Shown piece after piece: positions 15,206 through 23,510 of a stretch of 30,992 nucleotides of DNA. A model generated the notes under the pieces. That model saw only the letters and a program-made list of their open reading frames with translations. It did no database searches and was not told where the DNA came from. Both the position numbers and the translations under genes were made by a program. The stretch's first letter is position 1. Each line of letters opens with the position of its first letter. The stretch covers positions 1 to 30,992 of the forward strand of contig JAVERU010000022.1 of NCBI GenBank assembly GCA_034006965.1, in the 5' to 3' direction. This stretch comes from Perlabentimonas sp034006965 (GTDB lineage: Bacteria > Bacteroidota > Bacteroidia > Bacteroidales > Tenuifilaceae).

Positions 15206-15808
15206 TTATAGATTGGGAATTTGCAGCTGGCTATTGGTAAGCCTGAATGTTCGCCTGTGGTGTGGGCTGGCTCCATACATTTCAATAGCATGTCGGTGCT
15301 CGCAGGTTGGGTAGCCCTTGTTTTTCTCCCACAGGTACTGCGGGTATTCAACCGATAGTTTAGCCATAAGCGCATCGCGATAGGTTTTTGCTAGTATTGA
15401 AGCGGCCGCAATGCTTAGATACAAAGAGTCACCCTTAACAATGCAGCTATGGGGTATTGCCTTGTAGGGTTTAAACCTATTACCATCAACTACTATATAC
15501 TCTGGGGTTACATTTAGCCCATCAATAGCTATGTGCATTGCCCTGATGGATGCATTTAGTATGTTTATCCTATCAATCTCTTGGGGTGATACCATGGCTA
15601 CCGAATGTGCCACTGCCGATTGCTCTATCTCTACCCTAAGCAATTCTCTTTGCTTGTGGGTTAGCTGTTTCGAATCGTTGAGCAGGGGGTGTGAATAGCT
15701 TGTAGGGAGTATTACAGCTGCTGCAACAACCGGCCCTGCAAGGCAGCCACGTCCGGCCTCATCGCATCCTACCTCTAGTGTAAAATCGCTATAACGAACC
15801 TTTAGCAT
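15206..15808 (-). CDS. rnhB: Ribonuclease HII
   Basis: This 200-residue enzyme cleaves RNA in RNA-DNA hybrids, including single ribonucleotides left in DNA. The catalytic Asp16 and Glu17 are in GCDEAGRGCLAGPV. Further acidic residues occur in YIVVDGNRF and KGDSLYLSIAAASILAKTYRD, together forming the two-metal site. Length is normal. The ATG overlaps the end of the glycosyltransferase gene by 20 bases in another frame, so it is translated from the same message. I see no functional link between the two. Confidence 0.96.
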   Translation of the reverse strand: MLKVRYSDFTLEVGCDEAGRGCLAGPVVAAAVILPTSYSHPLLNDSKQLTHKQRELLRVEIEQSAVAHSVAMVSPQEIDRINILNASIRAMHIAIDGLNVTPEYIVVDGNRFKPYKAIPHSCIVKGDSLYLSIAAASILAKTYRDALMAKLSVEYPQYLWEKNKGYPTCEHRHAIEMYGASPHHRRTFRLTNSQLQIPNL

Positions 15809-16946
15809 TACGATTTGTGTTTTCAGTTAAAACCTTTTGCATGGCGGAGTATAGGCTGGTTGCCGTGTTATCCCATGAAAAGTCGTTCTTTCTTTTGGCC
15901 GATTTTTTGGCCAGCGCTTCGCGAAGCGCTGGGTCCTTTGCCACCATACTCATTGTGTTCGCAATGGCTTGCGTATCAAACGGGTCGACTAGTAGCGCGG
16001 CATCTCCCACAACTTCGGGGATAGATGTTCTGTTTGATGCTATTATGGGCAGATGGCACCGCATGGCCTCCACCAGTGGAATTCCAAATCCCTCGAAGTA
16101 CGGAACGTAAACTAGTGCAGCTGCGCTTCCTAGCACTCTTCGCAATTTCTGTACCTGTAGCCTTCCTGTAAATACCACATCAGAGGGGTTGTTCAAATTG
16201 CTTAGGGCCTCTTTAATATCACTGGTCATAAACATTGGTTCGCCCACAATCACAAGCTTGTAGTCCATATGGCTAGTGGTAATAAACAGGTTGAAAGCAT
16301 GTATTAGCCTGGCCACATTTTTTCGAGGATTTAGCGCCCCCACGAACACAAAGTAGGGCTTACCCGATGTTATTTCGTTACGGACGAGCTGTGCCTCGGT
16401 GCTATCAACAGGGGAGTATAGCTCATTTGCTCCATTGTGTGCTACGCTAATTTTGCTTAGAGGGATGTTGAAGCTTTGGGCAATATCGTTTTTCGAATAG
16501 TTGCTCACGGTGAAGATATGGGTTGCATGTTGCGCAAAACGAGGGAAGAAATGGTTGTAGTAGCTACGTGTTAAAAAGGGAATCCCCTCTGGGTGGTGCT
16601 TAAAGTTGATGTCGTGTATTACGCATAGGGAGGGTGTTTTGCTTTTAAGGGGGATGTAACCATCGGGTGAAACAAGTAGGTCAACATCATATTTTTTTAA
16701 AAAGCGAAGGACTGAGAACTCGAACCATAAGTACCACAGCAGGGGGTGCCTAGCTTGTGGCCTTAGTACAATGGGCGTAACGTTGGCCGAAAATATAAAG
16801 TCAGGATGAGGATCACGGTCGAACAGAAAAAAATAGTGATGCTCTGGATGCTTAAGAACGATCCTTTTAACAGTTTCGAAGGTGAACCAGCCAATGCCCT
16901 CAAGCTTATCTTTTAGTAAAAGGCGGGTGTTTATGGCAATCTGCAT
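15789..16946 (-). CDS. GT4-family glycosyltransferase
   Basis: This 385-residue protein is a GT-B fold glycosyltransferase of family 4. It has an N-terminal acceptor half and a C-terminal nucleotide-sugar half with FVFVGALNPRKNVARLI, DVVFTGRL and the conserved EX7E motif in FEGFGIPLVEAM. No transmembrane segment is evident, so it acts at the inner face of the membrane. I chose the ATG at 16946 (MQIAINTRLL); a TTG at 16970 would add eight residues. It is divergent from a Wzx-like flippase, which suggests that both serve the making and export of a surface polysaccharide. The sugar and acceptor cannot be read from the sequence. The flanking region lacks the rest of a polysaccharide cluster. Confidence 0.9.
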   Translation of the reverse strand: MQIAINTRLLLKDKLEGIGWFTFETVKRIVLKHPEHHYFFLFDRDPHPDFIFSANVTPIVLRPQARHPLLWYLWFEFSVLRFLKKYDVDLLVSPDGYIPLKSKTPSLCVIHDINFKHHPEGIPFLTRSYYNHFFPRFAQHATHIFTVSNYSKNDIAQSFNIPLSKISVAHNGANELYSPVDSTEAQLVRNEITSGKPYFVFVGALNPRKNVARLIHAFNLFITTSHMDYKLVIVGEPMFMTSDIKEALSNLNNPSDVVFTGRLQVQKLRRVLGSAAALVYVPYFEGFGIPLVEAMRCHLPIIASNRTSIPEVVGDAALLVDPFDTQAIANTMSMVAKDPALREALAKKSAKRKNDFSWDNTATSLYSAMQKVLTENTNRNAKGSL

Positions 16947-16999
16947 GGAGTAATTTTTATCAGAAGACAAAATAGCATAATTTTATCGAAACCATTAGC

Positions 17000-17007
17000 T
17001 AGATTTG
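17000..17007 (+). promoter_or_regulatory. -7 box before the flippase gene
   Basis: TAGATTTG matches the -7 consensus, 66 bases before the GTG start. No TTG is found at the expected -33 spacing. Confidence 0.4.
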
Positions 17008-17073
17008 TAAAATATCTGTAAATCTTGCAAAGCACCGGTGTTGTTAATGAAGTAAAACGGAAGTTTATAAATA

Positions 17074-18519
17074 GTGAAACGTAAGTTTGCCACCAACCTT
17101 ATACTGCTACTTTCGCTTAACCTACTGGTTAAGCCCCTTTGGATTTTTGGTATCGACAGAACGGTACAGAACATCGTGGGTGCCGGAGAGTATGGCCTTT
17201 TCTTTGCCCTGTTCAACTTTTCTATCCTGCTAAACATTACCCTCGACTTTGGGCTAACTAGCTACAACAACAGGGAGATAAGTCAGAATCCACAGATCTT
17301 ACCCAGGTACCTGTCCAACATGGTGGGCATAAAGCTTATCATGGCCATACTCTATATGCTGGTTTGCTTTGGGGCAGCGCTGCTATTGGGCTACACCGGC
17401 AGGCAACTTTGGATGCTCCTATTCCTTGCCATAAACCAATTCTTATCGAGCTTTATTCTTTACCTGCGGAGCAATATCAGCGGCTTACAGCTATTCCGTA
17501 CCGATAGCTTTTTGTCGGTAACCGACAGGGTGCTTATGATCATTCTGTGTGGGGTTTTGCTTTGGACTCCCCTCCGCCAACACTTCTCCATCGAGTGGTT
17601 TATTTATGCGCAAACCATAGCATACCTGCTAACCGCACTAGTTGCACTTGTTGTGGTGGTGGGTAAGGTCGATTCGTTTTCACCTCGTTTTAGTAGGCCC
17701 TTTTTAATAAGCATTGCCAGGCAGAGCTATCCCTACGCCTTTCTGGTTCTGTTGATGTCGTTCCATTATAGGGTCGACTCTGTTATGCTTGAGCGGTTAT
17801 TGCCCAATGGGCATATCCAGGCGGGTATATACGCTCAGGCTTTTAGGCTGCTCGATGCCAGCGTTATGGTGCCATTCCTATTCTCCACCCTGTTGCTTCC
17901 AATTTTTTCGCGGATGTTGCGTTTGGGTGAGCCTGTTAGCCCGCTGCTAAAATTCTCGTTAAGCCTTTTAATGGTTTTTGCCATTACTTTTGCAACTGCA
18001 TGCATTGTTCATAGGCAGCCTATAATGGATTTGCTGTATGTGAGCAAAACAGGAGAGTCGGCCTTAATTTTTGCCATACTTATGGGTTGTTTTGTGTTCT
18101 CGTCGGTATCGTACATCTTGGGAACACTGCTTACGGCCAATGGAAGCCTTGTGCATTTAAATCTTATTGCACTTACGGGCGGGGTGGTGAATATTGTATT
18201 CAACTTTATTTTCATACCCCGATACGGAGCCTTGGGGGCTGCAATTACAAGCCTTCTAACACATTTAGTCATAGCCATAATGCAAGGTTTGGTTACCATT
18301 AGAACCTTTAGCCTTAGGTTGCCCTGGCCTTCTGTGGTAAGGTTTATGTCCTTTGGGATTCTGTTCGCCTTGCTTACCCTGTTATCATTGAACCTGCCTA
18401 TGCATTGGGCGTTAAATGCAATGCTTATTGCAGCCATTGGGATTGGTAGCGCATCGACATTTAAAGTGTTAAGGATAAAGGAGTTGGTGTCGGTGGTGTT
18501 AAGCTATGGAGTTCGGTAG
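17074..18519 (+). CDS. Wzx-like polysaccharide flippase (MOP superfamily)
   Basis: This 481-residue integral membrane protein has about 12-14 hydrophobic segments spread along its whole length, with short loops. Its pattern is that of polysaccharide biosynthesis (Wzx/RfbX) proteins, which flip lipid-linked oligosaccharides across the inner membrane. Typical features are TYNNREISQN-like early loops (LTSYNNREISQ), GIYAQAFRLLDAS in the middle, and PRYGALGAAITSLLTH in the C-terminal half. The start is GTG at 17074, since a stop codon lies just upstream in frame. It diverges from the GT4 glycosyltransferase with 127 bases between them. I find no strong terminator downstream, only a weak hairpin before a T run at about 18540. 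Confidence 0.88.
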   Translation: MKRKFATNLILLLSLNLLVKPLWIFGIDRTVQNIVGAGEYGLFFALFNFSILLNITLDFGLTSYNNREISQNPQILPRYLSNMVGIKLIMAILYMLVCFGAALLLGYTGRQLWMLLFLAINQFLSSFILYLRSNISGLQLFRTDSFLSVTDRVLMIILCGVLLWTPLRQHFSIEWFIYAQTIAYLLTALVALVVVVGKVDSFSPRFSRPFLISIARQSYPYAFLVLLMSFHYRVDSVMLERLLPNGHIQAGIYAQAFRLLDASVMVPFLFSTLLLPIFSRMLRLGEPVSPLLKFSLSLLMVFAITFATACIVHRQPIMDLLYVSKTGESALIFAILMGCFVFSSVSYILGTLLTANGSLVHLNLIALTGGVVNIVFNFIFIPRYGALGAAITSLLTHLVIAIMQGLVTIRTFSLRLPWPSVVRFMSFGILFALLTLLSLNLPMHWALNAMLIAAIGIGSASTFKVLRIKELVSVVLSYGVR

Positions 18520-18570
18520 CTACCCCAACGATGCCATGCATTTTTTTATCACCCGCTTTTTTTCATTAAG

Positions 18571-18602
18571 TTTGATTATTTAAAACCAAAAGATTACTTT
18601 TA
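18571..18602 (+). promoter_or_regulatory. Probable promoter of the second SiaC pair
   Basis: TTTG (18571-18574), then 20 bases, then TACTTTTA (18595-18602), which misses only the final G of the consensus. It is 54 bases upstream of SiaC copy 3. A 6-bp inverted repeat (AGGTTT / AAACCT, 18612-18630) lies in the leader. Confidence 0.5.
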
Positions 18603-18655
18603 AGGCGAGTTAGGTTTTGTAATGAAACCTTTAGCATACAATAAATTCAAGAATT

Positions 18656-19171
18656 ATGGGGATCCTTATCGATAAAACACCAGATTGCCCTTACGTAAAC
18701 TTCTCAGAGGATGGTGTTCTTGAAATTGAAGGCCGATCAATCACCGAGGATGTGTTCTCCTTTTGGCAACCACTTGTCGATTGGGTTGAGCTATACGTAA
18801 AAACGCCAGCCGATACCACCAAGGTAACCTTCTTTTTGGAGTATACCAATAGCAGCTCCAACAAGTACATAAACGAGATGATGAAGCACCTCGATGCTTG
18901 TGCTCAGAATGGCCATACGGTTGATATTCTTTGGCGATACGAGGAGGACGATGAATCAATCCTTATGCTGGGTCAGGATTTGGATGCTTTAATATCCATT
19001 CCATTTCAGTTCGAAGAGGTGGAGATGGCGAGGCAAAAAAGCCAAAGGGTGAAGGTGAAGAGCAAGAAAACCGGTAGTGAGGCTATTATTACATATAGAT
19101 ATTGGGATGCTATTGTTCGGAATGGCCATAGCGACGACTACATTATCCTTGACGAGGACGTTAAGGCATAG
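18656..19171 (+). CDS. SiaC-family phosphoprotein (DUF1987), copy 3, with C-terminal extension
   Basis: This 171-residue protein has a DUF1987 domain (about 1-125): VLEIEGRSITEDVFSFWQP, YTNSSSNK and LWRYEEDDE. The phosphosite candidate is Ser66. Unlike the other three copies it carries about 45 extra residues. The extension begins with a basic stretch (KSQRVKVKSKKTG) and ends with an acidic, aromatic part (YWDAIVRNGHSDDYIILDED). I recognise no domain in the extension. The gene is 36 bases upstream of copy 4 and they share a terminator, so they form an operon with no kinase of their own. The EGRSI motif groups it with copy 4 and apart from copies 1 and 2. Confidence 0.82.
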   Translation: MGILIDKTPDCPYVNFSEDGVLEIEGRSITEDVFSFWQPLVDWVELYVKTPADTTKVTFFLEYTNSSSNKYINEMMKHLDACAQNGHTVDILWRYEEDDESILMLGQDLDALISIPFQFEEVEMARQKSQRVKVKSKKTGSEAIITYRYWDAIVRNGHSDDYIILDEDVKA

Positions 19172-19207
19172 AAGAATAATTTGAGCGTAGCTAATCAAAA
19201 AATTGAT

Positions 19208-19588
19208 ATGCAAAAATTAGAACTCAAAGAAACCCTGACCTCACCATACGTTCTGCTAAATGCAGATGGGGGTGAGATACGAATTGAGGGGCGGTCAATC
19301 CCTGAGAACGTTATCGACTTTTATCACCCCATTTTGAGCTGGATCGATCAGTATGCTCAGAACCCAAAGGATGAGACCAAGGTTTTCTTTAAACTCGAGT
19401 ATTTCAATACCAGCTCATCAAAACGCCTCTTTGATATCATGAAGAAAGTTGAGGCTCTCACTACACAACAAGAGAAAAAGGTTAGCATATACTGGTACTA
19501 CGAAGAGGACGACGAGGATATTTACTTTGCAGGCAACGACTACAAGGCGCTAATTAGCAAGGTCGATTTTAACCTTGTTGAGCTGTAG
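19208..19588 (+). CDS. SiaC-family phosphoprotein (DUF1987), copy 4
   Basis: This 126-residue protein is a DUF1987 domain. It has EIRIEGRSIPENVIDFYHP, the loop YFNTSSSK and IYWYYEEDDEDIYF. Of the four copies it is the only one with Thr at the phosphosite. By my count it is residue 68, the same number as the phosphorylated Thr68 in Pseudomonas SiaC. I chose the ATG at 19208 (MQKLELKET), which aligns with the other copies; a TTG at 19181 is also in frame. It follows copy 3 in the same operon and precedes a strong terminator. The nearest kinase candidate is the SiaB-like protein encoded 6.5 kb away on the other strand. Confidence 0.87.
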   Translation: MQKLELKETLTSPYVLLNADGGEIRIEGRSIPENVIDFYHPILSWIDQYAQNPKDETKVFFKLEYFNTSSSKRLFDIMKKVEALTTQQEKKVSIYWYYEEDDEDIYFAGNDYKALISKVDFNLVEL

Positions 19589-19613
19589 GACGCTACAAAT
19601 AAGCTATTTTTGC

Positions 19614-19636
19614 AACCAGCGAAAGCTGGTTTTTTT
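19614..19636 (+). terminator. Terminator of the second SiaC pair
   Basis: A 7-bp stem (AACCAGC / GCTGGTT) closed by a stable GAAA tetraloop and followed by T residues, 25 bases after the stop codon. Confidence 0.85.
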
Positions 19637-19722
19637 ATTCTGTTGCTAACGTATTGCCAGTAAATCACAACAATAAGAACCAAGATGATCTACCCGCTTA
19701 TAATCCCCAAAAGTAATGGCCA

Positions 19723-20958
19723 ATGCTCCCTACCAATAAAAAGAAAATTGTTAACGACCCGGTGCATGGGTTTATTAACATTTCGTACCCCTTAGCATTC
19801 GATATCATTGAGCATCCCTACTTCCAAAGGCTTAGGCACATCAAGCAGCTAGGGCTTACCTACATGGTGTATCCCGGTGCAAACCACTCCCGGTTTCAGC
19901 ATGCCTTGGGGGCAATGCATCTTATGGAGCTGGCCATTGGAGTGCTTCGGGCCAAGGGGCATAGCATCACCGATCAGGAGGCTGAGGCGGCATCGGCTGC
20001 CATTCTGCTTCATGACGTTGGGCATGGGCCATTCTCCCACTCGCTGGAGTACAGCCTAATTCAGGGAGTGAGCCATGAGGATATTGGCTGGGGCATAATG
20101 CAAAAGCTCAACCAGCAGATGGAGGGTAGGCTAGAGATGGCGATAGAGATATTCAAAGGGACCTATTCCAAAAGCTTCCTACATCAGCTTGTGTCTAGCC
20201 AGCTCGATGTGGATAGGCTTGATTACCTTAGGCGCGACAGCTTTTTTTCTGGGGTAACCGAGGGGGCTATTGGTTCCGATAGGATAATTAAGATGCTGAA
20301 TGTGGTGGACGACAACCTGGTGGTAGATGCAAAGGGAATTTACTCCATCGAGAAATTTATCATTGCCCGTAGGTTAATGTATTGGCAGGTGTATCTGCAT
20401 AAAACGGTTGTTTCGGCAGAGAAGCTGTTAACTCAGCTCCTGAAAAGGGCCAGGGAACTTGCTTTTGCTGGAGATCATTTGTGGTGCACCCCTGCGCTTG
20501 CCTTCTTCCTCAAAAACCAAATAACCACAGGTAGCATCGGTGGAGGCGACCTTAGCCCCGAGATTATTGATCATTACCTGAAAATTGACGACTCCGACAT
20601 TATGGTGGCCGCTAAGCTTTGGCAAGAACACCCCGACCCTACCCTGTCGACCCTGGCCAACATGGTTACCCATAGGAAGCTATTTAAAGTTGAGCTACGT
20701 AATAACGAGTTTAACATCGAGGAGGTTGGTGCGCAATTATCGCACTTTATTGATGAGCACCCGGAGCTAACCGAAACCAGCGACTACTTTGTTTTTACTG
20801 GATCGGTTAGCAATAACGCATACCGACTTTCCGAGGAGTCTATCAATATCCTTTACAACAATGGGCAGCTGGTTGATATTGCATCGGCTTCCGATATGGT
20901 TAACGCAAAGATACTTTCCAAGGAGATTACCAAATATTTTCTATGCTATCCAAAATAG
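19723..20958 (+). CDS. HD-domain phosphohydrolase (SAMHD1/dGTPase-like)
   Basis: This 411-residue protein has the metal-binding HD set of the dNTP triphosphohydrolase-like group. The first histidine is in NHSRFQHALG (His60), the HD pair in ILLHDVGHGPFSH (His97-Asp98), and the distal aspartates in SSQLDVDRLDYLRRD (about 162-172). It starts with the typical VNDPVHGFI. Relatives hydrolyse nucleotides such as dNTPs, but the substrate of this bacterial group is not firmly known. The ATG at 19723 stands between the SiaC terminator and lpxD. Only 58 bases separate its stop from the lpxD start, where a -7 box is seen. Confidence 0.87.
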   Translation: MLPTNKKKIVNDPVHGFINISYPLAFDIIEHPYFQRLRHIKQLGLTYMVYPGANHSRFQHALGAMHLMELAIGVLRAKGHSITDQEAEAASAAILLHDVGHGPFSHSLEYSLIQGVSHEDIGWGIMQKLNQQMEGRLEMAIEIFKGTYSKSFLHQLVSSQLDVDRLDYLRRDSFFSGVTEGAIGSDRIIKMLNVVDDNLVVDAKGIYSIEKFIIARRLMYWQVYLHKTVVSAEKLLTQLLKRARELAFAGDHLWCTPALAFFLKNQITTGSIGGGDLSPEIIDHYLKIDDSDIMVAAKLWQEHPDPTLSTLANMVTHRKLFKVELRNNEFNIEEVGAQLSHFIDEHPELTETSDYFVFTGSVSNNAYRLSEESINILYNNGQLVDIASASDMVNAKILSKEITKYFLCYPK

Positions 20959-20985
20959 ACTTAAGCTAATTTCGATATAAATTGT

Positions 20986-20993
20986 TAGTTTTG
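20986..20993 (+). promoter_or_regulatory. -7 box of the lpxD operon
   Basis: TAGTTTTG matches TAnnTTTG 23 bases before the lpxD ATG. The -33 region has only TTA at a 22-base spacing. Confidence 0.45.
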
Positions 20994-21016
20994 CCACAAA
21001 ATTAATTTAACACATC

Positions 21017-22060
21017 ATGGAATTTACTGCACAGGCCATTGCTGCGTTCTTAAACGGAAAGGTTGAGGGATCTCCTGACGTTAAGGTCAGCACTGTGGCA
21101 AAAATAGAGGAGGGAACACCCGGAGCCTTATCATTCATGTCAAATCCTAAGTATTCAAAATATCTTTACACAACCCGGTCGTCCATCATACTTATCAACG
21201 CCGACTATGCCCTTGAGCAGCCCGTTGAGGCAACGCTTATTCGAGTACCCGATGCTTACGAGGCATTTGCCAAGCTGCTAAGCATGGTGGCAGCATCGCA
21301 AAAGCCCAAGGCTAAAATTCACAAGCAGTCGGTGGTAGAAAAATCAGCCACCCTGGGGAAGGAAGTTTTTATTGGAGCGTTCAGCTATATTGGCCAAAAT
21401 GTTACAATAGGTAGCAACGTGCAGGTTCATCCACAGGTATACATTGGCGATAACGTGGTGATTGGCGATAACTCCATCATTTATGCTGGTGCCAAAGTGT
21501 ACAACGAGTGTACAATAGGTCGCGATTGCATTATCCACTCTGGCGCCGTAATAGGTGCCGACGGGTTTGGATTTGCCCCACAGCCCGATGGATCGTATCA
21601 GAAAATACCCCAGATTGGTAATGTGGTGATAGAAGATAATGTTGAGATTGGTGCCAACACCACCATCGATAGGGCCACCATGGGGTCTACCATCATCAGA
21701 AGAGGTGTAAAGCTCGATAATCTTATTCAGGTAGCTCACAATGCCGAAATTGGCGAGAACACAGTAATTGCTGCTCAGGCTGGGATTGCAGGGTCAACCA
21801 AAATTGGAAAGAATTGTATGTTCGGCGGACAGGTTGGCATTTCGGGTCATATTTTTATTGCCGATGGTGTTAAGCTTACGGCCCAAGCCGGTGTATCCAA
21901 TAGCATCAAAGAGCCAAACGAGACATACATGGGAAGCCCTTCTGTGCCATCGCGAAAGTTTAGCCGTTCGTTTGTGGTGTTTAAACAGCTACCCGAAATG
22001 AAGCGCGATCTGGACAAGATTAAACAATTGATTGAGAAAAGTCAGGTGAGTTTAAAATAA
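21017..22060 (+). CDS. lpxD: UDP-3-O-(3-hydroxyacyl)glucosamine N-acyltransferase
   Basis: LpxD adds the second hydroxyacyl chain, from acyl-ACP, to the amine of UDP-3-O-acylglucosamine in lipid A synthesis. The 347-residue protein has the N-terminal uridine-binding domain (about 1-100, with GALSFMSNPKY). A long left-handed beta-helix of hexapeptide repeats (about 105-320) follows, then a C-terminal helix. The catalytic His241 lies in NLIQVAHNAEIG, and the GADGFGFAP signature is present. It leads a compact lpxD, lpxC-fabZ, lpxA operon; the next gene begins 52 bases later. Confidence 0.97.
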   Translation: MEFTAQAIAAFLNGKVEGSPDVKVSTVAKIEEGTPGALSFMSNPKYSKYLYTTRSSIILINADYALEQPVEATLIRVPDAYEAFAKLLSMVAASQKPKAKIHKQSVVEKSATLGKEVFIGAFSYIGQNVTIGSNVQVHPQVYIGDNVVIGDNSIIYAGAKVYNECTIGRDCIIHSGAVIGADGFGFAPQPDGSYQKIPQIGNVVIEDNVEIGANTTIDRATMGSTIIRRGVKLDNLIQVAHNAEIGENTVIAAQAGIAGSTKIGKNCMFGGQVGISGHIFIADGVKLTAQAGVSNSIKEPNETYMGSPSVPSRKFSRSFVVFKQLPEMKRDLDKIKQLIEKSQVSLK

Positions 22061-22112
22061 AATTGAGTACTTTTGATGGTTTTTCAATTTTACTCAATAA
22101 TCCAACATCGCT

Positions 22113-23507
22113 ATGCTTGAGAAACAAACTACATTAAGCAATACAATAAAATTTACAGGCAAGGGCTTGCACACAGGGGTCGACATCAAGCTTGAGATTT
22201 GTCCTGCGCCAGAAAATACAGGGTATGTGTTTGTCCGAACCGATCTTGAGGGTGAACCTACCATCGACGGCATTGCCGATAATGTGGTGGACACCTCTAG
22301 AGGCACTACAATTGAGCAAAACGGCATTCGCGTAACCACCGTTGAGCATGTTTTGGCCTCCCTGTCGGGGCTTGGCATCGATAACGCCTTCATAAAGGTC
22401 GATGGACCCGAAATGCCCATTATGGATGGTAGCGCCCGATATTTTGTTGAGGAGATACAGAAAGCCGGCATTAAAACCCAAGAGGCCGAAAGAGGATTTT
22501 ATGTAATTAAGGAAAAGTTGGTGTATTCCGACCCTGAGCGCGGAATAGAGATTGCTGCATACCCCGATGAGTCCTTTAGCATAGATGTTCTGATTGACTA
22601 TAACTCAAAGGTTTTGGGCAATCAGTATGCTCAGCTTATCAATCTCGATAACTTTGCCCAAGAGGTAGCACCCTGCCGTACCTTTGTATTCTTCCATGAG
22701 CTCGAAGTTCTTCTTAAGAACAACTTAATTAAGGGCGGCGACCTGCAGAATGCCATTGTTATTATGGAGCATGAGGTTCCCCAGGAGGAGCTTGATCGGA
22801 TCGCTGACTTGTTTAACAAACCCCGCGTTCATGTTAAGCCCGAGGGAATACTTAATAACATTGACCTGCGCTTTTACAACGAACCTGCCCGCCACAAGTT
22901 GCTCGATATAGTTGGCGACTTGGCACTGGTGGGGCGCCGTATTAAGGGAAAGATTATTGCCAAGCGCCCGGGCCACCATGCCAATACTGAGCTCGCCAAG
23001 ATTATCAGAAAGATGGCTCGTAAAGAGGCAATGAAACCAAATATTCCAAAGATCGATATAAACCAACCGCCTTTACACGACATCAACCAAATCAGAAACA
23101 TCTTGCCACACAGGCCCCCATTCCTTTTGGTGGATAAAATTCTGCAAATGGATGAGAATTCAGTTGTGGGGATCAAGAATGTTACCATGAATGAGGATTT
23201 TTTCGTGGGGCACTTCCCCGAGGAGCCGGTTATGCCAGGTGTGTTGCAAATTGAGGCAATGGCTCAGGTAGGCGGAATTTTTGTGCTGAACACAGTTCCC
23301 GACCCCGAGAACTACATAACCTACTTTTTGAAAATAGATAGGGTGAAGTTTAAACGCAAGGTGGTACCCGGCGATACAATTGTTTTTAGGCTGGAACTCC
23401 TTGAGCCCATCCGTAGAGGTATTGCCAATATGTTTGGCCAGGCCTTTGTTGGTGATAACTTGGTGATGGAGGGTGAACTTTTGGCCCAAATAGTAAAACA
23501 AAAATAG
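22113..23507 (+). CDS. lpxC/fabZ: Bifunctional LpxC deacetylase / FabZ dehydratase fusion
   Basis: This 464-residue protein joins two enzymes. Residues 1 to about 305 are LpxC, the zinc deacetylase and committed step of lipid A synthesis. Its zinc ligands His79 (TVEHVLASL), His261 and Asp265 (HKLLDIVGDL) are intact, as is the catalytic histidine in RPGHHANTE (about 288). Residues from about 320 are FabZ, the 3-hydroxyacyl-ACP dehydratase of fatty acid synthesis, with LPHRPPFLLVDKI and catalytic His367 and Glu381 in GHFPEEPVMPG and QIEAMAQ. Both enzymes compete for the 3-hydroxyacyl-ACP pool, so fusion fixes their ratio. This fusion is standard in Bacteroidota. lpxA follows after 3 bases. Confidence 0.97.
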   Translation: MLEKQTTLSNTIKFTGKGLHTGVDIKLEICPAPENTGYVFVRTDLEGEPTIDGIADNVVDTSRGTTIEQNGIRVTTVEHVLASLSGLGIDNAFIKVDGPEMPIMDGSARYFVEEIQKAGIKTQEAERGFYVIKEKLVYSDPERGIEIAAYPDESFSIDVLIDYNSKVLGNQYAQLINLDNFAQEVAPCRTFVFFHELEVLLKNNLIKGGDLQNAIVIMEHEVPQEELDRIADLFNKPRVHVKPEGILNNIDLRFYNEPARHKLLDIVGDLALVGRRIKGKIIAKRPGHHANTELAKIIRKMARKEAMKPNIPKIDINQPPLHDINQIRNILPHRPPFLLVDKILQMDENSVVGIKNVTMNEDFFVGHFPEEPVMPGVLQIEAMAQVGGIFVLNTVPDPENYITYFLKIDRVKFKRKVVPGDTIVFRLELLEPIRRGIANMFGQAFVGDNLVMEGELLAQIVKQK

Positions 23508-23510
23508 CGC

